Below, in pieces: positions 1 to 7,515 of a stretch of 15,341 nucleotides of DNA. This stretch comes from an uncultured Bacteroidota bacterium. GTDB taxonomy: Bacteria; Bacteroidota; Bacteroidia; UBA7662. The translations under genes were made by a program, and so were the position numbers. Under the pieces are notes generated by a model, which searched no databases, was not told where the DNA came from, and saw nothing but the letters and a program-made list of their open reading frames with translations. Numbering within the stretch: the first letter of the stretch is position 1; each line of letters starts with the position of its first letter. The stretch spans positions 1 to 15,341 of the forward strand of contig CAIVQI010000379.1 in the NCBI GenBank assembly GCA_903908015.1. The letters run 5' to 3'.

Positions 1-188
1 ACAGGGTTTCTCACTCCAACATCAAGAGTAAGAGGCGTTTTTATCCCAATCTGCAAACCAAGAAATTTTTCATTCCTGAAACGGGGGAATGGATTACCCT
101 CAAGGTTTCAACCAGTGCCATCCGCACCATCAACCGGAACGGCATTTCGGCGAGCATCGCCAAATTTTTGCGCAACGGTAAAATCTGA
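1..188 (+). CDS. rpmB: 50S ribosomal protein bL28, 3' part
   Basis: This is the C-terminal part of ribosomal protein bL28, a structural component of the large ribosomal subunit; the start lies before the window. The readable frame begins RVSHSNIKSKRRFYPNLQ, the conserved bL28 segment of small basic residues followed by YPNLQ, and runs to IAKFLRNGKI before a TGA at 186-188. About 61 codons are present, so roughly the first quarter is missing. The gene lies 8 bases before rpmG in the same direction, the usual rpmB-rpmG pair of Bacteroidota. Identification rests on direct reading of the translated motif. Confidence 0.95.
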   Translation, partial: RVSHSNIKSKRRFYPNLQTKKFFIPETGEWITLKVSTSAIRTINRNGISASIAKFLRNGKI

Positions 189-196
189 TCCCCATC

Positions 197-385
197 ATGG
201 CTAAGAAAAGTAAAGGCAATCGCATTCAGGTAATCTTGGAATGCACAGAGCACAAAACCAGCGGAATGCCAGGTATGTCGCGCTACATTACAGTGAAGAA
301 CAAGAAAAACACAACAGAGCGCATGGAATTGCGTAAATATAACCCTGTTTTGAAGAAAGTAACGGTACATAAAGAAATTAAGTAA
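197..385 (+). CDS. rpmG: 50S ribosomal protein bL33
   Basis: Ribosomal protein bL33 of the large subunit, 62 residues. It opens MAKKSKGNRIQVILECTEHK and carries the family core SRYITVKNKKNTTERMELRKYNP, ending in lysine-rich sequence. Only one cysteine (Cys16) is present, so this is the zinc-independent form that lacks the two CxxC pairs. It starts 8 bases after rpmB, and its stop overlaps the next start as TAATG, so translation of the three small genes is probably coupled. Length and motifs match the family. Confidence 0.96.
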   Translation: MAKKSKGNRIQVILECTEHKTSGMPGMSRYITVKNKKNTTERMELRKYNPVLKKVTVHKEIK

Positions 386-543
386 TGGCAAAGAAAGTTG
401 TGGCAACCCTCAAAAGGGAGGCATCAGAAACAGAGAAGATTATTAAGGTCATTCGTACCACCCGTTCGCCTAAAACCGGAGCGTACACCTTTAAAGAGGA
501 GTTCGTTACGGCCGACAAGGTGAAAGATTATTTCTCTAAATAA
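385..543 (+). CDS. DUF4295 family small basic protein, ribosomal operon
   Basis: A 52-residue basic protein that starts MAKKVVATLKREASETEKII and ends with VKDYFSK. It matches my knowledge of the Bacteroidota-specific DUF4295 family, which is found directly after rpmG. Its ATG overlaps the rpmG stop by one base (TAATG), and a strong terminator follows 43 bases after its TAA, so it is the last gene of the ribosomal-protein operon. The size, the charge, the middle segment TTRSPKTGAYTFKEEF and the location suggest a ribosome-bound protein. That role is inferred; it may be the lineage-specific protein reported in Flavobacterium ribosomes, but I cannot confirm this from sequence alone. Confidence 0.88.
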   Translation: MAKKVVATLKREASETEKIIKVIRTTRSPKTGAYTFKEEFVTADKVKDYFSK

Positions 544-586
544 ATTTGTTTGCTCGCCCGATCCGGCGGCAAGCATCTATTTTTAC

Positions 587-618
587 GCCCGGACAGCCAT
601 TGCTGCGTCCGGGCTTTT
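587..618 (+). terminator. Rho-independent terminator after the rpmB-rpmG-DUF4295 operon
   Basis: A perfect 8-bp GC-rich stem, GCCCGGAC at 587-594 paired with GTCCGGGC at 607-614, is followed at once by TTTT (615-618). Inside the stem, AGC at 595-597 can pair with GCT at 602-604 around a 4-base loop. The T-tract lies only on the plus-strand side, so it should stop transcription of the upstream ribosomal genes before ftsY, which begins 27 bases later. Confidence 0.8.
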
Positions 619-645
619 CGTTCGTAAAGCCGATCCAACAGCATC

Positions 646-1608
646 ATGGGAATATTTGACTTTTTCCGAAAAAAACCCAACCGCGAAGCGCTTGTTCAGG
701 GAATGGAGCGCACCCGTGAAGGGTTCTTCTCCAAAATTTGGCGTTTGTTTACCGGTGGTCAGGTACTGGATGATGAAATGCTTGACCGCCTTGAAACCTT
801 GCTCATTGAGGCAGATACGGGCGTGGATACGACCGCTAAGATCATTCGTAACCTCCAGGAACGTTCAAAAACTGAAAATGGACTAAAAGGCGAACGGCTT
901 CAGGAGGTGTTTCGCGAAGAAGTCATGTCTTTGTTGAAACAAGCGCCAGAATCGGATTTGGATTTCTCACGGGCGCTCCTGAATCACCCTCATGTGATTT
1001 TGGTGGTTGGGGTGAATGGCGTTGGTAAGACTACAAGCATAGGAAAGTTGGCCTGGCACTACAGGCAAGCCGGAAAGAGTGTCGTTATGGGTGCGGCCGA
1101 CACGTTTAGGGCCGCGGCGATTGAACAGCTGCAGGAGTGGTCGCGCCGGTCCAATTGCCGCATAGTAACCCAGAAAATGGGGGCTGATCCGGCTTCAGTA
1201 GCATTTGACACCTTGAGTTCTGCCCAAAAACATGGTGAGGATGTGGTTCTGATCGATACAGCGGGCCGACTACACAACAAATCGGGCCTGATGCAAGAAC
1301 TGGGTAAAGTACGCTCCGTAATGTCGAAGGTCATTCCTGATGCACCGCATGAGGTTTTATTGGTATTGGATGCGTCTACCGGCCAAAACGCGCTTGAGCA
1401 GGCGAGAATTTTTGGGGAGGTAACCCAAGTCACCGGACTGATTCTGACCAAACTCGATGGTACAGCAAGGGGTGGTATTGTGGTTGCGGTGAGTGATCAA
1501 TTGGGAATCCCGGTTCGCTACATTGGGGTGGGCGAAAAAGCTGAACACCTTCAGCCTTTTGACCGCCATGCTTTTGTGGATGCTTTGTTCAGCGACGCAA
1601 CCACATGA
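646..1608 (+). CDS. ftsY: Signal recognition particle receptor FtsY
   Basis: FtsY is the SRP receptor GTPase. It docks ribosome-nascent-chain-SRP complexes at the inner membrane so that membrane proteins reach the Sec translocon. The 320-residue protein has an N domain of helices (about 20-105) and an NG GTPase domain. The P-loop GVNGVGKTT is at 122-130, DTFRAAA at 152-158, DTAGR at 204-208, TKLDG at 268-272 and GVGE at 294-297. The acidic A domain of E. coli FtsY is absent, and a short amphipathic MGIFDFFRKK start probably binds the membrane. It lies just after a terminator, and I see no clear TAnnTTTG promoter of its own. Its TGA overlaps the rimO ATG by 4 bases, which implies coupled translation. 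Confidence 0.97.
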   Translation: MGIFDFFRKKPNREALVQGMERTREGFFSKIWRLFTGGQVLDDEMLDRLETLLIEADTGVDTTAKIIRNLQERSKTENGLKGERLQEVFREEVMSLLKQAPESDLDFSRALLNHPHVILVVGVNGVGKTTSIGKLAWHYRQAGKSVVMGAADTFRAAAIEQLQEWSRRSNCRIVTQKMGADPASVAFDTLSSAQKHGEDVVLIDTAGRLHNKSGLMQELGKVRSVMSKVIPDAPHEVLLVLDASTGQNALEQARIFGEVTQVTGLILTKLDGTARGGIVVAVSDQLGIPVRYIGVGEKAEHLQPFDRHAFVDALFSDATT

Positions 1609-2930
1609 GGGCGCGTGGAACCGCACCTGCTCGTGTGCACGTTGTGACCCTTGGCTGTTCTAAGAATACAGTCGATTCTGAAAATTTGGTAACCCAACTC
1701 CAAGCAGGCAATATACCCGTTACCCAAGGCAGTGCCGACAAAGGAGCCCGGATCTGGGTGGTTAATACATGTGGATTTGTTGAGCAGGCCAAACAAGAAT
1801 CGATTGACACCATATTGGGATGCATCGACGCCAAGGAAGCAGGGCAGATTGACAAATTATATGTAACCGGGTGCTTGAGTCACCGCTACCGCGACCAACT
1901 CGAAGTGGAAATGCCCCAGGTAGATGCTTTTTTTGGGACGATGGAATTGCCCCGACTGCTCAAAACTTTAGGTGCCGACTACCGCCACGAACTGTTGGGT
2001 GAACGTTTGATTTCAACACCCCGGCACACGGCGTACATGAAAATTGCAGAAGGATGCAATCGCCCCTGTGCATTTTGTGCCATTCCGCTGATGCGCGGAC
2101 GTCATGTGTCGCGACCCCTCGATGATTTGGTCCATGAAGCACAGAATCTAGCCAAAAAAGGGGTAAAAGAACTTGTACTCATCGCTCAGGATCTCACCTA
2201 CTATGGTTTAGACCTCTACGGAAGCAGAAGATTGTCAGATTTGCTGATTGCATTGGCCCAAACCTCAGGAATCCAATGGATTCGCTTGCAATATGCTTAT
2301 CCCTCCCAGTTTCCTACCGACATCCTTCCTTTGATGCGCGATTTGCCAACGATTTGTCGGTATCTCGATATGCCTCTTCAGCACGCATCTGACCCGATGC
2401 TTCGGCACATGCGAAGGGGCATCACCGCCGCAAGAACAGAGCAATTGCTCGACGAGATTCGTCGGCAGGTACCAGGAATTCACCTGCGCACCACACTAAT
2501 CAGTGGGTTTCCTGGTGAATCCGAGGCCGATCATCGTGCCCTTATGACATTCGTTGAGCGTCAGAGATTCGATCGTTTGGGGGTATTCACCTATTCTCAT
2601 GAAGAAAATACCGCGGCATTCAATCTGACTGATGACGTACCCCTTGAGGTAAAAGTAGAACGAATGGAGGAAATTATGTCGCTCCAACAAGAGATTTCAC
2701 AGGAATTAAATGAGCAAAAAATCGGTCAGGTGCTGTCAGTTTTGATGGAGCGACGCGAATCTGGTTTTTGGGTAGGAAGAACTGAATTCGACTCGCCTGA
2801 AGTAGATCATGAAGTTCTTGTTGATGTAGAGACTTGCAGGGATATGGAGCCAGGAACATTCGTACAGGTACGAATTACGGGAGCAGAAGCCTTTGATTTA
2901 TATGGAGAGCCCGTTGATTGTGCGGAATGA
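1605..2930 (+). CDS. rimO: Ribosomal protein uS12 methylthiotransferase RimO
   Basis: RimO is a radical SAM enzyme that methylthiolates a conserved aspartate of ribosomal protein uS12, using two 4Fe-4S clusters. The N-terminal UPF0004 domain supplies Cys18 (LGCSKN), Cys56 (NTCGF) and Cys90 (TGCLS). The radical SAM cluster is Cys151, Cys155 and Cys158 in EGCNRPCAFC. A C-terminal TRAM-type domain occupies about 372-437. The DSE at 24-26 and the overall length of 441 residues fit RimO better than the tRNA enzyme MiaB. The ATG overlaps the ftsY stop by 4 bases; ftsY-rimO is a usual neighbour pair in Bacteroidota. Confidence 0.95.
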   Translation: MRARGTAPARVHVVTLGCSKNTVDSENLVTQLQAGNIPVTQGSADKGARIWVVNTCGFVEQAKQESIDTILGCIDAKEAGQIDKLYVTGCLSHRYRDQLEVEMPQVDAFFGTMELPRLLKTLGADYRHELLGERLISTPRHTAYMKIAEGCNRPCAFCAIPLMRGRHVSRPLDDLVHEAQNLAKKGVKELVLIAQDLTYYGLDLYGSRRLSDLLIALAQTSGIQWIRLQYAYPSQFPTDILPLMRDLPTICRYLDMPLQHASDPMLRHMRRGITAARTEQLLDEIRRQVPGIHLRTTLISGFPGESEADHRALMTFVERQRFDRLGVFTYSHEENTAAFNLTDDVPLEVKVERMEEIMSLQQEISQELNEQKIGQVLSVLMERRESGFWVGRTEFDSPEVDHEVLVDVETCRDMEPGTFVQVRITGAEAFDLYGEPVDCAE

Positions 2931-2959
2931 CCTGCCGACAGGCTTAAAGCTGTATCAAA

Positions 2960-4576
2960 ATGGCTAAAATTTCTTTATCCTACCACGCATTGAGGGAAAC
3001 GAGGGCATTTTCGAATCTCGTTTTGGATTATATCGAAGGCAAATCTTCTCTTAGGGAAGCGTTTCCGGACAATACCAAGGTAGACTCTATCATTGAGGCA
3101 GCCCAGCTGCAGCAAGTGCGCGACCTATCCATTCGGCATGGTGTGGCCAATCGAATTCATGAATTATATGCGTGCATCGAGGAGCCAAAAATCGATACCC
3201 AACAAATGGAGCGATTAAGCCATGAGAATACCCGTTTCGTCGTCACCGCTCACCAACCCATTTTGCTGGGTGGTCCGCTGTATGTGTTGTACAAGTTAAG
3301 TAGTGTCGTGGCTCTGGCCAAGCGGCTGAATGAGCATCCGAATAAGAAGGATCTTCATTTTGTTCCGCTGTACTGGGTGGGTGACGAAGACCACGACCTT
3401 GAGGAAATTGGCCATTGTTACGTTTTAGGCAAGAAATTGAGCTGGACGCCAAATCAGCGCGGAGCAACAGGTCGGATGTTGATTGAAAACGCTGAGGAAT
3501 TTTTGACACCCTTGGAGGCTGTTCTGGGCAATCGGCCCGAGTCGGCCCGTTGGATGCGTCTTGCGCGTGACTGCTACCGCAACGGCATCACACTTTTGGA
3601 GGCGACTGTGCGGTGGACCGACGCTTTGTTTGGCTCGGCTGGTCTGGTGGCTTTCTCAGGAGATGACCCACGATTGAAAAAATTGGCTATTCAGCTGTGG
3701 GAGAAGGAAATCAGTGAGCGATTTTCAGCGTCAGCAGCACATAAGGGTGGTGAAAAACTCATTGAAATGGGATATCATGCCCAAATAACTCCGCGTGAGG
3801 TGAATCTATTTTGGTTGGAGGAGGAAAGTCGAATGCGCATGGTTCGAAGGGAGGATGGTGGATGGCAAGCTGGTGAGCAATATTGGGCAGATGATCAGGA
3901 CATTTGGCATCAAGCCGAAGCCAATCCGGGAAAATTGAGTCCGAATGTCGTACTCAGGCCATTGTATCAAGAATATCTGCTTCAATCCGCGGCATTCGTG
4001 GGCGGTCCTGCGGAGGTTGCTTACTGGCTTCAGCTACACCCTGTTTTTCAAGAGGCGGGTGTTGACTTTCCTCCCGTTCTTTTGCGGGCCTCCATGATGC
4101 TCATGGATGCCGCTATGGGTAAGCGGCGGGATCAATATGGATTGGTTGATGCCTTGTTGTTCCAATCAAAGGCAGAGTGGATTCGTTACTATTTGGATCA
4201 GGAGTCAGAGAGCGGCTTATCCGATCTTGTGCTGTTGGATAATGTTCGACGTGGTTACACCCGCTTGTCGGAGGAGGCAGCAGAAATTGACCCTGGTTTA
4301 AGATCTTATGTTTTGGCCGAACTCAATAAAGTTGAAAAATCAATCGAATCCATCGCTCAGCGGGTGTTGAAAGCCCGAAAAAAGAAAAATGAGGTGCAAA
4401 TCAATCGGTTGCAGCAGCTGCACGATCGCTTGTTTCCAGACGGTAAGCCCCAAGAACGGCATGATAATTTTTTGGGTTGGGTGGCGTCCGATACAAAAAA
4501 TGAGCTCATGGATCATTGCCTCAATCATTTGGACTATCCCACCAATAAGCTCGCGCTGTTGCAATTATCTGAATAA
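2960..4576 (+). CDS. bshC: Bacillithiol biosynthesis protein BshC (putative cysteine-adding enzyme)
   Basis: This protein of 538 residues matches BshC, the proposed last enzyme of bacillithiol synthesis, which adds cysteine to glucosaminyl-malate in the cytoplasm. The family motifs are visible: TAHQP at 96-100, LGGPLYVLYK at 103-112 and the acidic signature VPLYWVGDEDHDLEEI at 135-150. A charged helical, probably coiled-coil, segment lies at about 450-490 and is followed by LFPDGKPQER, typical of the C-terminal part. It begins 29 bases after rimO with an A-rich leader and is probably transcribed with it. BshA and BshB are not in this window. The biochemical activity of BshC is inferred from genetics in Firmicutes. 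Confidence 0.93.
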   Translation: MAKISLSYHALRETRAFSNLVLDYIEGKSSLREAFPDNTKVDSIIEAAQLQQVRDLSIRHGVANRIHELYACIEEPKIDTQQMERLSHENTRFVVTAHQPILLGGPLYVLYKLSSVVALAKRLNEHPNKKDLHFVPLYWVGDEDHDLEEIGHCYVLGKKLSWTPNQRGATGRMLIENAEEFLTPLEAVLGNRPESARWMRLARDCYRNGITLLEATVRWTDALFGSAGLVAFSGDDPRLKKLAIQLWEKEISERFSASAAHKGGEKLIEMGYHAQITPREVNLFWLEEESRMRMVRREDGGWQAGEQYWADDQDIWHQAEANPGKLSPNVVLRPLYQEYLLQSAAFVGGPAEVAYWLQLHPVFQEAGVDFPPVLLRASMMLMDAAMGKRRDQYGLVDALLFQSKAEWIRYYLDQESESGLSDLVLLDNVRRGYTRLSEEAAEIDPGLRSYVLAELNKVEKSIESIAQRVLKARKKKNEVQINRLQQLHDRLFPDGKPQERHDNFLGWVASDTKNELMDHCLNHLDYPTNKLALLQLSE

Positions 4577-4657
4577 GACAGAACGCCATGCGCTGTAGAC
4601 GCAGGTTCATGAACTGAATGTAAGGGATCAGAAGGGTTGTTTGACCAGTGCGTGCCT

Positions 4658-5989
4658 TCAGTTCAATACATGTTGCCAGATGTCGTTGCCAAAAGCGAAG
4701 ACCATCAGCATCAAAACGATGGCCATACCCACATACTGAGCACCGATAAGAACCTTCTCGGGTACAGGCCGGCGAATGATCATCTCAATCAACAGAAACA
4801 GTACATGGCCCCCATCCAAAGCGGGTATGGGCAAAAGATTCATAAAGGCCAGAATCATGGAAAGCAATGCGGTGGTCATCCAGAACCGATACCAGACCCA
4901 TTCTCCTCCATACATTTTTTTGGCGATAGCAATGGGGCCACCCAGTGACTTTTCAACAGGGATTTCACCGCTGAATACCTTGCCAAAACCACGAACATTA
5001 TCCGCAATGGTCGACCACGCTAAAGAGGCACCTGCAGGGATACTCTGTGCCAAGCTGAATTCTTGTCGGGCCGTTTTTAGTTTCTCTAATTCCGGATAAA
5101 TTCCAATCGTGCCCTGCTCACTGATGGTCAAATTCGATTGCAATATTTCACCATGTCTCATATATTCGATGGGCACAGTTTTGGAAGCGCGCGCTTTCAG
5201 AATCTCTTGGAGTTGGTCAAAAAATAGAATGGCTTCGCCATCGATTCTGATGATGCTATCGCCAGGTTTCAGACCAGCCGCCTCCGCGGGCATGCCCACT
5301 ACGATTTCACCCAAACGAAAACGGTAGCGAGGGGCGAGAAAGGACAGTCCATTTTCCGCTTCCAGCAACCTACCGGCCATATTAGCAGGAAGTTTGATCA
5401 CATTGATATTTCCGTCTCTCAACACTTGAAACTGGTTGTTCTCGCCCAGAAAAATATCGGTGGCCATAACCTCATCGAACCGTTCTACTTTCTTGCCATT
5501 CAGTGAAACGATCCGATCACCTGGTTGAAATCCCACCTCGCGAGCAATGGGACCAGCCGCTACACCGTTGGTTAGCGCGTGATTGGGTAAAAATTCTTGC
5601 CCGTAGTACCAAAAAATACCGGAAAAAATGAGAATGCCTAGAAACGCATTGACCGTAACCCCACCGATCATCACAATCAGCCTTTGCCAAGCCGGTTTAG
5701 AACGAAATTCCCACGATTGGGGTTCGGATTTCATGGCGTCTGTATCGAGCGACTCATCAATCATACCGCTAATCTTCACATAACCTCCCAGGGGGAGCCA
5801 TCCAAAGCCATATTCAGTCTCGCCTTTTTGGACGGAAAATAGTTTTTTGCCCCATGCATCGAAAAAAACATAAAATTTTTCAACCCGAATGCCAAACATG
5901 CGGGCGGCGGCAAAGTGCCCCCATTCGTGCAGCAATACCAAAAGCGTAAGCCCAAGGAGCATTTGGGCGATCATGACGAGTACATCCAT
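4658..5989 (-). CDS. rseP: RIP metalloprotease RseP (site-2 protease family)
   Basis: RseP is an intramembrane zinc metalloprotease that cleaves anti-sigma factors and leftover signal peptides. With the start at 5989 the protein has 443 residues and opens with a hydrophobic segment. The catalytic HEWGH is His21, Glu22 and His25, and the third zinc ligand lies in LDGGH at 391-395 (Asp392). Two PDZ-like repeats are visible, around GFQPGDRIVSLNG and AAGLKPGDSIIRIDG. Transmembrane segments are near 104-128, 370-385 and 418-434. An in-frame ATG at 6040 would add 17 residues; I rejected it because the first membrane helix and HEWGH then sit too far in, and a TAnnTTTG box lies between the two starts. 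Confidence 0.95.
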   Translation of the reverse strand: MDVLVMIAQMLLGLTLLVLLHEWGHFAAARMFGIRVEKFYVFFDAWGKKLFSVQKGETEYGFGWLPLGGYVKISGMIDESLDTDAMKSEPQSWEFRSKPAWQRLIVMIGGVTVNAFLGILIFSGIFWYYGQEFLPNHALTNGVAAGPIAREVGFQPGDRIVSLNGKKVERFDEVMATDIFLGENNQFQVLRDGNINVIKLPANMAGRLLEAENGLSFLAPRYRFRLGEIVVGMPAEAAGLKPGDSIIRIDGEAILFFDQLQEILKARASKTVPIEYMRHGEILQSNLTISEQGTIGIYPELEKLKTARQEFSLAQSIPAGASLAWSTIADNVRGFGKVFSGEIPVEKSLGGPIAIAKKMYGGEWVWYRFWMTTALLSMILAFMNLLPIPALDGGHVLFLLIEMIIRRPVPEKVLIGAQYVGMAIVLMLMVFAFGNDIWQHVLN

Positions 5990-6006
5990 GCGGGGAAAAT
6001 AAACTG

Positions 6007-6040
6007 CAAAAATACGAGGTTCAAGGTGTGGGATGGCCAA
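6007..6040 (-). promoter_or_regulatory. Candidate promoter of rseP
   Basis: On the minus strand, TATTTTTG at 6014-6007 matches the Bacteroidota -7 box TAnnTTTG exactly. The only upstream TTG (6040-6038) is 23 bases away, slightly longer than the usual 19-21, so the -33 element is weak. The predicted start point near 6000 leaves a leader of about 10 bases before the ATG at 5989. Confidence 0.5.
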
Positions 6041-6062
6041 GAAAAAATGGCTTATTTAGCGC

Positions 6063-6485
6063 ATGTCTGAACGCCTCCAATTGAGTCTGCTTTTGTCGCA
6101 CGTGGTGAACCGACAAGCGGTTGTTTTGGATGCAGCCTTTCGGGCCCACAACATTCCTTTGAGCGTAGAACAATACCGATTATTGTTTTTGGTTAGCCAT
6201 CAGCCCGCCGCACACCAAGAATTTTATGCACGAAAACTGGGTCGGGATCGATCGTCGCTCACCCGCATGATACAGCAACTCGAGAAATCAGGCATGTTGT
6301 TGCGGCTTCAGTCAGACCTTGACCGCAGGAGCCTACATGTGGAACCAACTCATGAAGGCAGGGAATGGGTACAAAAGGCAAAAATTGTAGCAGAGGAAGC
6401 AATGCGGCAATTATGGGACGGCATTGCTGCAGAGGAGCGGGAGTTGCTGAATGGCTTGCTTGTGCGTCTTCGCGGTAATTCTTGA
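6063..6485 (+). CDS. MarR family transcriptional regulator
   Basis: A 140-residue winged-helix regulator of the MarR family; these bind DNA as dimers and often respond to small phenolic or oxidising ligands. The recognition helix is RDRSSLTRMIQQLEKSG at 61-77, followed by a beta wing with the family hallmark DRRS at 87-90 and the C-terminal dimerisation helices from about 98. No cysteine is present, so thiol-based sensing of the OhrR type is unlikely. It is transcribed away from rseP across a 73-base gap, so it may regulate itself or rseP, but I see no obvious inverted-repeat operator there. Ligand and targets cannot be told from sequence. Confidence 0.88.
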   Translation: MSERLQLSLLLSHVVNRQAVVLDAAFRAHNIPLSVEQYRLLFLVSHQPAAHQEFYARKLGRDRSSLTRMIQQLEKSGMLLRLQSDLDRRSLHVEPTHEGREWVQKAKIVAEEAMRQLWDGIAAEERELLNGLLVRLRGNS

Positions 6486-6544
6486 TTGCCCTTCATTCCT
6501 GACCTGTTTTGCTCATGGTAAACCAAATGGTCGTTTCATTGTGA

Positions 6545-6748
6545 CTAAACGTCAGCCTGGTTGTTTATCCGATCGGCAGCGCTATCGAGCATACTTTGAC
6601 ACGCAGCAATGAGCCTGGTAGCTTCTTCATAGAGTGCGAGGCTTTCGTCGAGCGAACCCTCGTCTTGTTGCATGCGTGCCAGCAAAGCGCGAATTTGGTT
6701 CATTTTGGCTTCGATCGATGAAGGGGATGCGGGCGTGGGAGCAGACAT
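6545..6748 (-). CDS. xseB: Exodeoxyribonuclease VII small subunit
   Basis: XseB is the small, helical subunit of exonuclease VII, which degrades single-stranded DNA from both ends in repair and recombination. The 67-residue protein carries the family pattern: a helix with MNQIRALLARMQQ, then the conserved GSLDESLALYEEATRLI (31-47) and a second helix with ACQSMLDSAADRI. The Pro/Ser-rich first 12 residues look unstructured. The usual partner xseA is not next to it: the upstream side is a 119-base gap with udk in the other direction, and marR converges from the left. It is thus either a monocistronic gene or separated from xseA by rearrangement. Confidence 0.88.
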   Translation of the reverse strand: MSAPTPASPSSIEAKMNQIRALLARMQQDEGSLDESLALYEEATRLIAACQSMLDSAADRINNQADV

Positions 6749-6846
6749 TTTTGCGAAGATAAGGACAACTTTTGTGAATAGACCGAGACTTTGGCCTTTT
6801 GCGAATCAAATGCACCCGATTTTACAATTGATTGGGGGCACATTGG

Positions 6847-6854
6847 TATATTTG
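6847..6854 (+). promoter_or_regulatory. Candidate -7 box of udk-ktrA
   Basis: TATATTTG matches TAnnTTTG exactly and lies 13 bases before the udk ATG, predicting a transcription start near 6861 and a very short leader. No good TTTG or TTG is found 19-21 bases upstream, so the -33 element is weak. Confidence 0.5.
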
Positions 6855-6867
6855 AGCCCATAAAAAT

Positions 6868-7515
6868 ATGAACCATTCCGATAAGCCCTTTGTGGTTGGG
6901 GTTGGAGGAGGGAGCGGATCCGGCAAAACAACCTTCGTCACACACCTCACCCGTCAATTGGGCGCAATACATTGCACCTGTATCAATTTGGATCATTATT
7001 ATAGGTCCCTAGCCGAGCAACCTCGGGATGCCCAAGGGGAGGTGAACTTTGATCTGCCTGAATGCATCGACCATGAGGCATTTCTGGTCGATTTTCATCA
7101 ATTGTGTTCCGGTAAAGAGGTAAAAAAAAGGGAATATACTTTTAATCAGGTCGGAAAAGAGCCCGAAATGATTCTGCTTAGACCAAATCCAGTGCTTTTG
7201 GTGGAAGGTCTTTTTTTGTTTCATTTTAGGGAAATCATGGATGAACTTCAATTGAAAGTGTTTCTGGATGTGCCCGATGAGCTGCGTCTCCTTAGGCGCA
7301 TTGCCCGCGATGGGAGTCAACGTGGATATCCTGAGGAAGTGGTGCGTTATCAATGGGAACATCATGTAAAGCCCGCTTTTGTTTCGTTCATTGAACCATT
7401 TTTACCTGAATGCGACTTAATTATTCCACATAGCCGCGATAACCATGCAGCGGTTGATGTATTGGCTACGTATATTCATCAAAAAATTCAATGGAAAACC
7501 GTTTCGGAATTATAG
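6868..7515 (+). CDS. udk: Uridine kinase
   Basis: A 215-residue P-loop kinase of the uridine/cytidine kinase family, which phosphorylates uridine (and usually cytidine) to the monophosphate in pyrimidine salvage. The Walker A motif GGGSGSGKTT is at 13-22. LDHYY at 41-45 holds the usual catalytic aspartate (Asp42), and NFDLP is at 60-64. VEGLFLF at 112-118 matches the Walker B-side VEGI strand. The arginine-rich lid RRIARDGSQRG spans 143-153. The C-terminal CDLIIPHSRDNHAAVDVL is typical of the family. Its last 25 bases overlap the start of the next gene in another frame, so the two are likely co-transcribed and translationally coupled. Confidence 0.9.
   Translation: MNHSDKPFVVGVGGGSGSGKTTFVTHLTRQLGAIHCTCINLDHYYRSLAEQPRDAQGEVNFDLPECIDHEAFLVDFHQLCSGKEVKKREYTFNQVGKEPEMILLRPNPVLLVEGLFLFHFREIMDELQLKVFLDVPDELRLLRRIARDGSQRGYPEEVVRYQWEHHVKPAFVSFIEPFLPECDLIIPHSRDNHAAVDVLATYIHQKIQWKTVSEL

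Noticed and set aside
41..406. 121-codon open frame on the minus strand over rpmB, rpmG and DUF4295
   Set aside because: It is antisense to three confident ribosomal-operon genes and shows no family features.
1059..1451. 130-codon open frame on the minus strand inside ftsY
   Set aside because: Antisense to the conserved GTPase domain; Ser/Thr/Cys-rich shadow translation with no homology that I recognise.
4605..4614. GTTCATGAAC palindrome between bshC and rseP as a terminator or operator
   Set aside because: It is 10 bp without a loop or T-tract, and the two genes converge, so an operator here is unlikely. No better terminator was found in this gap.
5990..6040. Upstream start that would lengthen RseP by 17 residues
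   Set aside because: RseP proteins begin directly with the first membrane helix containing HExxH, and the best promoter box lies inside this extension.
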